From assembly GCA_964451095.1 (NCBI GenBank), contig CAYVGI010000128.1, forward strand, positions 1-14,732: 14,732 nucleotides of DNA, given 5' to 3'. Positions 6,810 through 11,647 of the stretch are shown here, piece by piece (position 1 is the stretch's first letter; every line of letters begins with the position of its first letter). The position numbers and the translations under genes are program-made. Under the pieces are notes generated by a model. It was not told where the DNA came from and did not search any database. It saw only the letters and a program-made list of their open reading frames with translations. Origin of the DNA: DAOTTY01 sp964451095. GTDB taxonomy: Bacteria; Chloroflexota; Anaerolineae; Aggregatilineales; Phototrophicaceae.

Positions 6810-7373
6810 TTACGATGCGGCGACCGGCTGCAAACCGAACCGCTCTGCGACTTCCGGTGTAATCAGACCGAGCAGCGCATAACCCAGCCCACCAACAACC
6901 AAGCCCAGCAGGGCAAATGCCACACCCAGAGCAATAATGCCGTAGGAGACACCAATCGCCATTGCGGACAAGCTCAGCGATGTGACCAGCCCCGCAGCGG
7001 TAAGCTGTGTTTGGCGTGCCTGGTTCGGCACCGGGTTACCTGCGTCGTCTAGCAACGCTTCTTCCGGGTTGCTCGTGCCCGCCGGGTCGTCGCCTTCCAC
7101 AGCGAACCGCCCCATCTCGGCGTAGGTCAGCCCGTTGCTGCTCGCTGCCGCGTGCTGCTGGATGATATCTGCCATGCTGAGCGCGGTGGCGATGCTGGTT
7201 ACGGGCGCGTTGGGGATAGACGCATCGCCGGGTGTGGTGATGTTCTGGGCGGCAAGCTGCTGCCCGACAAATGTGCGAATGTAGATTCCGGCACCTGTGG
7301 CGATGAGTCCGGCAACGACGAATACAACACCTATAGCGATGACTGTCCTTGGGAAGAGTTGTAGTCTGTTCAT
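6810..7373 (-). CDS. Two-TM conserved membrane protein of unknown function
   Basis: The 187-aa protein has a membrane helix near the N-terminus (about 11-33), a roughly 100-residue exposed loop (QLAAQNITTPGDAS...) and a C-terminal hydrophobic region (about 132-172) that may form one long or two short helices. The layout and the QLAxQNIT / ADIIQQHA / GLTYAEMGR motifs resemble a family in Gram-positive and Chloroflexota genomes often mislabelled as 'aromatic ring-opening dioxygenase LigA'. No dioxygenase motif is present, so that name should be avoided. The start is ATG at 7373 with AGGAG (minus strand, 7385-7389) eleven bases ahead. A strong terminator at 6746-6781 closes it as a single-gene unit. 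It is divergent from the 7706 gene and convergent with the glycosyltransferase. Function unknown. Confidence 0.8.
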   Translation of the reverse strand: MNRLQLFPRTVIAIGVVFVVAGLIATGAGIYIRTFVGQQLAAQNITTPGDASIPNAPVTSIATALSMADIIQQHAAASSNGLTYAEMGRFAVEGDDPAGTSNPEEALLDDAGNPVPNQARQTQLTAAGLVTSLSLSAMAIGVSYGIIALGVAFALLGLVVGGLGYALLGLITPEVAERFGLQPVAAS

Positions 7374-7411
7374 TGTGTGCTGTGCTCCTGGTTCTCTAGA
7401 ATGACCCCATT

Positions 7412-7417
7412 ATTATC
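7412..7417 (-). promoter_or_regulatory. Possible -10 box of the minus-strand gene 6810-7373
   Basis: On the minus strand GATAAT lies about 40 bases ahead of the ATG, inside GGGATAATAATGGG. A start near 7405 would leave a leader of about 32 nt. No convincing -35 is visible. Confidence 0.35.
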
Positions 7418-7482
7418 CCGCAGCGACGGTTTTCTGCGTAGTGCGCTTTGTCACCTGCGCACAGGGTGTAGTGCCACCTCGA

Positions 7483-7498
7483 AGTGACGTTCGTCACA
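7483..7498. promoter_or_regulatory. CRP/FNR-type palindromic operator candidate in a divergent intergenic region
   Basis: The 16-mer AGTGACGTTCGTCACA fits the TGTGA-N6-TCACA consensus of CRP-family regulators with one mismatch at its first base. Its core GTGACG-TT-CGTCAC is a perfect 6+6 inverted repeat. It lies between divergent genes, about 70-75 bp upstream of a possible start from TAAAAT (7552-7557). The rest of 7374-7655 holds a second TAAAAT at 7605-7610 and a 7-bp inverted repeat, CACAGCA (7495-7501) with TGCTGTG (7518-7524), and no gene. Confidence 0.4.
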
Positions 7499-7655
7499 GC
7501 AAGGGCAGAACGCAAGCTGCTGTGGGGCAAATGAAAAGAATCATACCTACCTAAAATGCTCCCAGACAGGGCGGAATGCGGGCAACTGGGGCAGGTCAGT
7601 GGACTAAAATAGGAGCGACTGCCCTACCCGTGAAACCGATCATAGGAGAGACAAA

Positions 7656-7712
7656 ATGGATAACATTTGCGGACGAGTAACCCGGGCGAGGCGACAGCAA
7701 CCCCCATGCTGA
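7656..7712 (+). other. 18-codon upstream ORF overlapping the start of the next gene (leader ORF or frameshifted N-terminus)
   Basis: The best ribosome-binding site in this stretch, AGGAGAG (7644-7650), precedes the ATG at 7656, not the start of the long gene. This ATG reads MDNICGRVTRARRQQPPC and stops at TGA 7710-7712, inside ATGCTGA, which also contains the candidate ATG 7706 of the long ORF. That is the geometry of translational coupling. Alternatively an indel near 7667 separates the first four codons from the real N-terminus, since the long frame continues upstream as RTSNPGEATATP. The sequence alone cannot decide. Confidence 0.4.
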
Positions 7713-8773
7713 TTGTGACCTACGCGCTGGCGCTGTGGCTTGGCTTGTACCTCATGCGTTTGGGCACGGTTGACGCCGGGCTGGGGCTGGTCATTTATGC
7801 GGTGGGGCTGGTACTGCTAGACGTACCGGGGTGGTGGCTTTTCACGGCGGTGCTGCCCACGGTATGCTGGGCAATTGCTGTGCGGCGCATTTGGGGGCAT
7901 GTGCGCCGCACCAAACGCCGCGAGCGCTGGCTGCTGCTAACCGCGTCGATTTTCCTGGCGCTGAGTTTAGGCGCTGTGCTGTTACCTATGCTGCCGCGCG
8001 ATGTGGCGCTAGTAGCGCTGGGCGTAGACCTGCTGCTGGTCGGGTATGCGGTGGCGGTGCTGGACGCGGATAACAGCGGGGAGATGTTCTTGCCAGCGGC
8101 GGTACGCTCGTTAGTGGCGGCGGGGGTTGTCGCGCTCATCTTCGGGGCACAGGTGGGGGTCGTGATGATTATCGAGGGTCCGTTGCCGGGGCTGCGCCTG
8201 CTGTTGATCGAGGTGGTGGGGCTGAGTGTGGCGCTGACGGTGTTTGCCGCGCCGCTGAACAACGTGATAGACCGCTTGCTGCTGCCCGCAAACGTGGGCA
8301 AGGCACGCCAAACGCTGCGCAACGTTGGCGAAGCGCTGCCCCAGGCAGACGAGGCAGCCGCGCTAATGCGCATGGACGAGGCGACGTTCACCAAGCACAC
8401 CCGCCGCGCCCTCAGCAACCTGAACCGATACGACAAGCTCGTCACCAGCCCACTGATGCGGTTGCCCATGCTGCGCTGCGAGGCACCGCTGGAGCGGGCA
8501 GCAGAACTGCGTGCGCTGCTGGTGAGCCGCATTGAACAGTTGCGCCCGCGCCCGGACGGTTACGGGGTCACGGACGAGTGGCGTTACTACAATGCACTCT
8601 ACTATCCGTATGTGGTCGGGATGCGCCCGTACAGCCGCCGCTTTGTGCTGGATGATGCCAACGAGGAGACACGGGCGGTGCTGGCGTGGTTCCAGGGGCA
8701 AGTGCCAGAGCGCACGCTGTACAACTGGCAGAACGCAGCAGCGGCGGTCATTGCGCAGGATTTGCGCGGGTAA
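7706..8773 (+). CDS. Polytopic membrane protein with conserved cytoplasmic C-terminal domain
   Basis: From ATG 7706 the product is 355 aa. Residues 1 to about 195 are strongly hydrophobic, seven or eight helices with short loops, ending APLNNVIDRLLLP. That ending resembles the exit of multi-TM sensor modules in some histidine kinases and phosphatases. The soluble C-terminal part (about 200-355) has no kinase, cyclase or phosphatase motif. It includes FTKHTRRALSNLNRYDKL, TSPLMRLPML, DEWRYYNALYYPYVVGMRPYSRR and a terminal ERTLYNWQNAAAAVIAQDLR. I believe that pattern recurs in other Chloroflexota membrane proteins, but I cannot name the family. The start is uncertain: TTG 7667 would add 13 residues but lies too far from the Shine-Dalgarno, and ATG 7656 is out of frame. 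A CRP-like operator lies upstream. It could be an orphan sensor or transcriptional regulator with a membrane input domain; that is inference. Confidence 0.75.
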   Translation: MLIVTYALALWLGLYLMRLGTVDAGLGLVIYAVGLVLLDVPGWWLFTAVLPTVCWAIAVRRIWGHVRRTKRRERWLLLTASIFLALSLGAVLLPMLPRDVALVALGVDLLLVGYAVAVLDADNSGEMFLPAAVRSLVAAGVVALIFGAQVGVVMIIEGPLPGLRLLLIEVVGLSVALTVFAAPLNNVIDRLLLPANVGKARQTLRNVGEALPQADEAAALMRMDEATFTKHTRRALSNLNRYDKLVTSPLMRLPMLRCEAPLERAAELRALLVSRIEQLRPRPDGYGVTDEWRYYNALYYPYVVGMRPYSRRFVLDDANEETRAVLAWFQGQVPERTLYNWQNAAAAVIAQDLRG

Positions 8774-8782
8774 AACGGGCAG

Positions 8783-8823
8783 TTTGGCAGTGTTTGGCAG
8801 TGTTTTTCGTGGTGATGGCAGTG
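8783..8823. repeat. Tandem TTTGGCAGTG repeats downstream of the polytopic membrane gene
   Basis: Two exact head-to-tail copies of TTTGGCAGTG occupy 8783-8792 and 8793-8802. A partial third copy, TGGCAGTG, lies at 8816-8823. The 10-bp period matches one helical turn, which would suit a protein-binding array ahead of the 8911 gene. It could equally be simple slippage. Confidence 0.45.
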
Positions 8824-8855
8824 CGCTGGCGGGTACGTTGGGGTCATCAAACAGC

Positions 8856-8887
8856 GCGATTACGTCCCCTCCCGTGGGACGTATCGC
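8856..8887 (+). other. Strong hairpin just upstream of the 8911 gene
   Basis: TACGTCCC (8861-8868) pairs with GGGACGTA (8876-8883) across a 7-nt loop. Beyond one bulged T, GCGA (8856-8859) pairs with TCGC (8884-8887). No T-run follows, and the ribosome-binding site of the next gene begins ten bases later. It is more likely a leader structure, RNA processing site or operator than an intrinsic terminator. Confidence 0.45.
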
Positions 8888-8910
8888 ATAACAGAATAGG
8901 AGATGACCCA

Positions 8911-9303
8911 ATGACGACTCAAGCAACATCACTTAACCGCCCGGCATTTATGCGCAATGTGCTGATCGCCAATGTGGTGTTCAGTACCACGTTTGGCGTG
9001 CTGTTCACACTCGCTGCGGGTGCCATCGTAGACTTCACTGGCGTGCCGTGGGGACTGTATTACCGTGCGCTCGGGATTGGGCTGCTCGCGTTTGCGGGGT
9101 TTGTGTTCTACACCATGCGCACACTGGAACCGCGCTTGATTTGGACGGTGTTTGTGCTGGATGTGGCGTGGGTGGTCGGCAGTTATGTGCTGCTTGTGCT
9201 CAATGTGCTGCCCATTACAACGGCGGCGAAGTGGGCGTTTGCAGGCATCGCCGATGCCGTGCTGGTGTTCGCCCTGCTGGAATGGTGGGGAATGCGCCGC
9301 TAG
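8911..9303 (+). CDS. Small four-TM membrane protein
   Basis: The 130-aa protein has four hydrophobic helices at about 14-38, 46-68, 74-96 and 102-124, short loops and an Arg-rich C-terminus. The start is fixed by TAGGAG (8897-8902), eight bases before ATG. Upstream in-frame sequence that could extend it is a read-through of the preceding intergenic hairpin and is not used. It resembles small conserved membrane proteins with an alternating L-A-A-G / LDLAWVVGS pattern (here LDVAWVVGSYVLL). These are widespread in bacteria but without a known role. It is followed 25 bases later by the stump of an SRPBCC-type gene, which suggests a former two-gene unit. Function unknown. Confidence 0.8.
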   Translation: MTTQATSLNRPAFMRNVLIANVVFSTTFGVLFTLAAGAIVDFTGVPWGLYYRALGIGLLAFAGFVFYTMRTLEPRLIWTVFVLDVAWVVGSYVLLVLNVLPITTAAKWAFAGIADAVLVFALLEWWGMRR

Positions 9304-9328
9304 CGCCCGCGCACACGAGGCACAAACT

Positions 9329-9418
9329 ATGTATTCACTGACGACCGAACGTGTGATTGATGCACCGGCAGACGTTGGGAAGTCGAGATCAAGCAGCGTG
9401 TTTCCGCCTAGCCCGTAG
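9329..9418 (+). pseudogene. 5' remnant of an SRPBCC/START-like gene
   Basis: ATG 9329 has a sound ribosome-binding site (GAGG at 9317-9320) and begins MYSLTTERVIDAPADV. That is the typical opening of SRPBCC-fold proteins (polyketide cyclase/AHSA1 types), where ERVIDAP is followed by VW and a long ligand-binding fold. Here the resemblance stops after about 16 residues, and the frame ends at TAG 9416-9418 after 29 codons. A +1 shift would add WEV, in line with the family, before a stop. So the gene was probably cut near 9378-9385 by a deletion or insertion, with a possible frameshift at the join. A functional 29-aa peptide is the less likely alternative. Confidence 0.5.
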
Positions 9419-9567
9419 ACATCTGACTTACCAAAGGGCGCGGCTATCTGCTTCAAACGTTGATGGTGCGCATCTTGTCTCGTAGGGTGCGCACTGCCCA
9501 ATCAGCAGACCCTCCAGCTTCATTCAATTACTAAACGTTACAATACTCAAACTTTACTGCCAAGTGC
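9419..9567. other. Gene-free stretch after the SRPBCC remnant
   Basis: I see no credible gene here. Two direct copies of GGTGCGCA lie 21 bp apart (9465-9472 and 9486-9493). On the minus strand a frame reads RLKQIAAPFGKSDVYGLGGNTLLDLDF and runs straight into the antisense of the SRPBCC stump. This looks protein-like and may be the 3' end of a lost minus-strand gene, but I cannot assign it. From about 9525 the DNA becomes AT-rich and regulatory, with a GTTACAAT copy at 9537-9544. Confidence 0.35.
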
Positions 9568-9595
9568 TTGCCAGCCCCCGCGTTTTTGTTACAAT
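9568..9595 (+). promoter_or_regulatory. Sigma70-type promoter of the first STAS-like/receiver module
   Basis: TTGCCA (9568-9573), a 16-bp spacer and TACAAT (9590-9595) form a good promoter. A start near 9602 would give a leader of about 59 nt. The -10 overlaps one of the TTACAAT/TTACGAA repeats, so a regulator bound there would compete with polymerase. Confidence 0.6.
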
Positions 9596-9614
9596 AATTA
9601 CGAATTGTTACGAA
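9589..9614. repeat. Three helically phased TTAC(A/G)A(A/T) direct repeats at the promoter
   Basis: TTACAAT (9589-9595), TTACGAA (9598-9604) and TTACGAA (9608-9614) start 9 and 10 bp apart, one turn of the helix each. A fourth TTACAAT lies at 9538-9544. Such spacing is usual for operators of OmpR/PhoB-type regulators. They cover the -10 and the transcription start, which suggests repression. The 5' leader beyond holds a small hairpin, TGCGC (9618-9622) with GCGCA (9629-9633). Confidence 0.5.
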
Positions 9615-9660
9615 GAATGCGCTTCATTGCGCACTTAGACTCATTCGGGGGAAAACGACT

Positions 9661-10059
9661 ATGGGTTGTTATGTGAACTGGTTCGACCTGAACCGCCGGA
9701 TTGTGTACATGCGCCTGGACGCAGGTTGGACGGCAGAAGACTTGATCCACGGCGCGTGGAAGTGGAAACGGCTGGACACCGCCGTGCCGCACGACATCGC
9801 CGCCATTATTGACCTATCTCGTGCACGGCGGATGCCGCCGGGGTTGTTCGTCAAGCTGCGACGAGTTGCGACAATTTTGCCGCCGGGGCGCTACCCCATC
9901 GTGATTATCGGAGTGAACGCGATTGAGCGTTCGCTGGTGGAAAACGTCATGCAGATGTTGTTCCCGTTGGCGCTGCGCTCGGTAACATTCGCGCCAGACG
10001 CCCGAACCGCCGCCGCACAGCTCACCAGCAGGCTCCGGCAGTCCAATCTGTCGGCGTAA
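9661..10059 (+). CDS. Small STAS-like protein, copy 1 of a duplicated module
   Basis: The 132-aa soluble protein is homologous by eye to the 10662 product: shared VNW near residue 5, an LRR motif, a YPIVIIG / CELVITG strand and a VTF..D...TA..L tail. The alternating strand-helix layout and the IIDLSRARRMPPGLF segment resemble STAS/SpoIIAA-type anti-sigma antagonists, where the equivalent loop is DLS...DSSGLG. Here that loop reads MPPG, so the usual phospho-serine is missing. The start has GGGGGA (9647-9652) eight bases ahead. A receiver gene follows after 85 bases with no terminator, so the two are probably one operon. I infer a small protein-protein switch partner of the receiver; the family name is a fold guess. 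Confidence 0.7.
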   Translation: MGCYVNWFDLNRRIVYMRLDAGWTAEDLIHGAWKWKRLDTAVPHDIAAIIDLSRARRMPPGLFVKLRRVATILPPGRYPIVIIGVNAIERSLVENVMQMLFPLALRSVTFAPDARTAAAQLTSRLRQSNLSA

Positions 10060-10144
10060 TTGCCCAGGATGTTTAGTAGTTTTTGCAGCTAAATTGACCA
10101 AAACAACGATAAGATAGGCAAACGAAAGATAAGGATACAATTAC

Positions 10145-10525
10145 ATGACTGCCTGTACCGTGCTTTACATTGAAGATAACCTGGATAATGCCGACCTCAT
10201 CACCCGTCGCCTGCACCGCGTTGGCATTACGCCGCTAGTTGCAGAAAACGGGCAAGAGGGCATCGTCATGGCGATGCAGCACCACCCGAACTTGATCTTG
10301 ATGGACTTCAACCTGCCCGATATTGACGGCGTTGAGGTGATGCGTCGGCTAAGGCGCAATGCAGACTTTGCAGACATCCCCATTGTTATGGTTACGGCAG
10401 ATACCTCCCCTGCCACACGCCGCAAAGCATACGAGGTGGGCTGCCAGGGCTACCTGCACAAGCCTGTGAACAAGGAAGACCTGTTCGCCGTGCTGCGCAA
10501 ACACCTGCACCTGGAACTGACTTAA
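10145..10525 (+). CDS. Stand-alone CheY/DivK-like response regulator, copy 1
   Basis: The 126-aa protein is a single receiver domain with no output domain. The acid pocket is Glu10-Asp11, the phosphorylation site is Asp54 in LILMDFNLP, and the switch residues are Thr84 (MVTAD) and Lys106 (HKP). All catalytic positions are present. The YIEDNLDNADLITRRL start is typical of DivK-like receivers. The start codon has AAGGA (10131-10135) nine bases ahead. It aligns without gaps over all 126 residues to the 11164 product, with about half the residues identical by hand count. It probably relays phosphate or binds a partner, possibly the STAS-like protein encoded just upstream. The kinase is unknown; the PAS kinase at 3404 is the only one in view. 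Confidence 0.93.
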   Translation: MTACTVLYIEDNLDNADLITRRLHRVGITPLVAENGQEGIVMAMQHHPNLILMDFNLPDIDGVEVMRRLRRNADFADIPIVMVTADTSPATRRKAYEVGCQGYLHKPVNKEDLFAVLRKHLHLELT

Positions 10526-10538
10526 CCCGTTGTGGCGT

Positions 10539-10582
10539 TTTACACTTTTGCGATTTAGGGGCATGTGAAAATTTACACTTTT
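10539..10582. repeat. Two TTTACACTTTT direct repeats 33 bp apart
   Basis: TTTACACTTTT is found at 10539-10549 and again at 10572-10582, exactly three helical turns apart. The core TTACACT recurs at 10604-10610, overlapping the -10 of the next promoter. Their position just upstream of the 10587 promoter suggests an activator or repressor site array for module 2. Confidence 0.5.
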
Positions 10583-10586
10583 TTCG

Positions 10587-10615
10587 TTGACCTCTCCCAA
10601 TTGTTACACTATATT
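10587..10615 (+). promoter_or_regulatory. Sigma70-type promoter of the second STAS-like gene
   Basis: TTGACC (10587-10592), an exact 17-bp spacer and TATATT (10610-10615) make a near-consensus promoter. A start near 10622 would give a 40-nt leader. It places module 2 under its own control rather than read-through from module 1. Confidence 0.65.
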
Positions 10616-10634
10616 TAGACAAGGTTAGGGCAGA

Positions 10635-10645
10635 GTTACAGTAAC
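10635..10645. promoter_or_regulatory. GTTAC-A-GTAAC palindrome in the module 2 leader
   Basis: The perfect 11-bp palindrome lies just downstream of the predicted transcription start and 16 bases before the ATG. It shares its half-site with GTTACA-CT-TGTAAC at 11072, so it may be an operator for the same regulator. Confidence 0.4.
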
Positions 10646-10661
10646 AAGACGGAGAAAAGCA

Positions 10662-11042
10662 ATGCCAGCCATAGTCAACTGGAACAGTGAGCACCGCGCC
10701 TACATCTCCATACAATTGCACGGCGGAACACTGGAACATACCTTCCAGGCAGCACAGCAGCTTGCCACACAGGTGCCCTACGACCCCGATGTGCTGTTGA
10801 ACCTGAGCGGGCTAAAAAACCTCTCTCAGACGATTGTCACCCAGTTGCGCCGCCTGCCGCTGGACTTCATCCCCATGGGCTGCGAACTGGTTATCACAGG
10901 CATCCGAGAGCATGAGCAGGCGTTCATTAAAAACATCATCTTTGTGCTGCACCCGGCACTGCTGCCCCAGGTCACGTTTGTGAACGATGTTGAAACTGCC
11001 CACACCTACCTGAACGCTAAGCATCACCTGCCCACCGCCTGA
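10662..11042 (+). CDS. Small STAS-like protein, copy 2 of the duplicated module
   Basis: The 126-aa protein is a diverged paralogue of the 9661 product, sharing MxxxVNW, a mid-protein LRR, the ELVITG strand and the QVTFVNDVETA tail; identity looks like roughly a quarter. The loop where SpoIIAA-like proteins carry DSSG reads NLSQTI here. That keeps a serine (about Ser55) that copy 1 lacks, so the two may differ in phosphorylation. GGAG at 10651-10654 lies seven bases before the ATG. It has its own promoter, TTACACT-type repeats upstream and a palindrome in its leader. A receiver gene follows after 121 bases with a separate promoter. Fold assignment is by pattern and the function is inferred. 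Confidence 0.7.
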   Translation: MPAIVNWNSEHRAYISIQLHGGTLEHTFQAAQQLATQVPYDPDVLLNLSGLKNLSQTIVTQLRRLPLDFIPMGCELVITGIREHEQAFIKNIIFVLHPALLPQVTFVNDVETAHTYLNAKHHLPTA

Positions 11043-11071
11043 CAGTTCAATTCGCAAGTTGTTATAAAACT

Positions 11072-11085
11072 GTTACACTTGTAAC
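11072..11085. promoter_or_regulatory. GTTACA-CT-TGTAAC inverted repeat, operator candidate
   Basis: This perfect 6+6 inverted repeat lies 8 bp upstream of the -35 of the receiver promoter. A half-site, TGTAACAG (11127-11134), sits at that promoter's predicted transcription start. The same half-site occurs at 10635-10645. The pair brackets the promoter in the way many repressors do. Confidence 0.5.
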
Positions 11086-11092
11086 GATGTTG

Positions 11093-11120
11093 TTGATTTC
11101 TGCGCGGTTCCCTCTAAAAT
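11093..11120 (+). promoter_or_regulatory. Sigma70-type promoter of the second receiver gene
   Basis: TTGATT (11093-11098), a 16-bp spacer and TAAAAT (11115-11120) form a reasonable promoter with a start near 11127. The leader to ATG 11164 would be about 37 nt. Confidence 0.55.
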
Positions 11121-11163
11121 TACGCCTGTAACAGTTGGGGAAACAGTTGTGGGGGTAGTGTTT

Positions 11164-11544
11164 ATGGTTAGGGCAACGGTACTGTATATCGAAGATAACG
11201 TAGTCAACGCAAATTTGGTTATCAAGCAGCTTATGCCGGAGAACATCCTGGTGCTGCTGGCAGAAGACGGGCGCAGCGGCATTCAATCTGCCCATGCCCA
11301 CCAACCCGACTTAATCCTGATGGACTTTGCCCTGCCGGACATGAACGGCGTCGAAGTCATGCGGCAGCTCAAGCGCAACCCCAACACCGCCCACACCCCC
11401 GTCATCATGCTCACCGTCGATACTTCCGACGAAACCCGCGCCTACGCCTACGAAGTGGGCTGCGATGATTACCTGAACAAGCCCATCGGCAAACGTGACT
11501 TGCTGCACGTCCTGGAGCGTTACATTGGCTCAGGCGTCGCCTAG
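11164..11544 (+). CDS. Stand-alone CheY/DivK-like response regulator, copy 2
   Basis: The 126-aa single receiver domain has Glu10-Asp11, phospho-acceptor Asp54 (LILMDFALP), Thr84 and Lys106 (NKP), at the same positions as in copy 1. ATG 11164 is chosen over the in-frame GTG 11149 for two reasons: it makes both paralogues exactly 126 residues with aligned starts, and GGGGG at 11151-11155 sits eight bases ahead of it. There is no DNA-binding or enzymatic output domain. It is likely a phospho-dependent interaction partner, with the neighbouring STAS-like protein the obvious candidate. Copy 2 has its own promoter flanked by GTTACA/TGTAAC operators, so it may be expressed apart from the STAS-like gene upstream. 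Confidence 0.93.
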   Translation: MVRATVLYIEDNVVNANLVIKQLMPENILVLLAEDGRSGIQSAHAHQPDLILMDFALPDMNGVEVMRQLKRNPNTAHTPVIMLTVDTSDETRAYAYEVGCDDYLNKPIGKRDLLHVLERYIGSGVA

Positions 11545-11595
11545 GCAGTTTTACCGAAAACATACGCACTACGCACATCCGCTGTACAACCCCCA

Positions 11596-11604
11596 TGCTA
11601 TAGT
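11596..11604 (+). promoter_or_regulatory. Extended -10 promoter of the secreted SH3b protein gene
   Basis: TGCTATAGT is an extended -10 with hexamer TATAGT at 11599-11604. It matches the TGCTATAAT box at 5001 and the TGCTACACT box at 3147. A start near 11611 gives a leader of about 37 nt that contains GGAGG at 11630-11634, 13 bases before the ATG. Confidence 0.55.
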
Positions 11605-11647
11605 GACGGGTAATCCTGACCCTGTATTTGGAGGATAACCCGACCCC

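Noticed and set aside
8686..8910. An N-terminal extension of the four-TM protein by 75 codons
   Set aside because: The extension overlaps the end of the preceding gene and the hairpin region, while ATG 8911 has a well-spaced TAGGAG site and begins a normal membrane protein.
9419..9530. Insertion-sequence remnant
   Set aside because: Direct copies of GGTGCGCA are present, but no terminal inverted repeats, target duplication or recognisable transposase motif could be identified.
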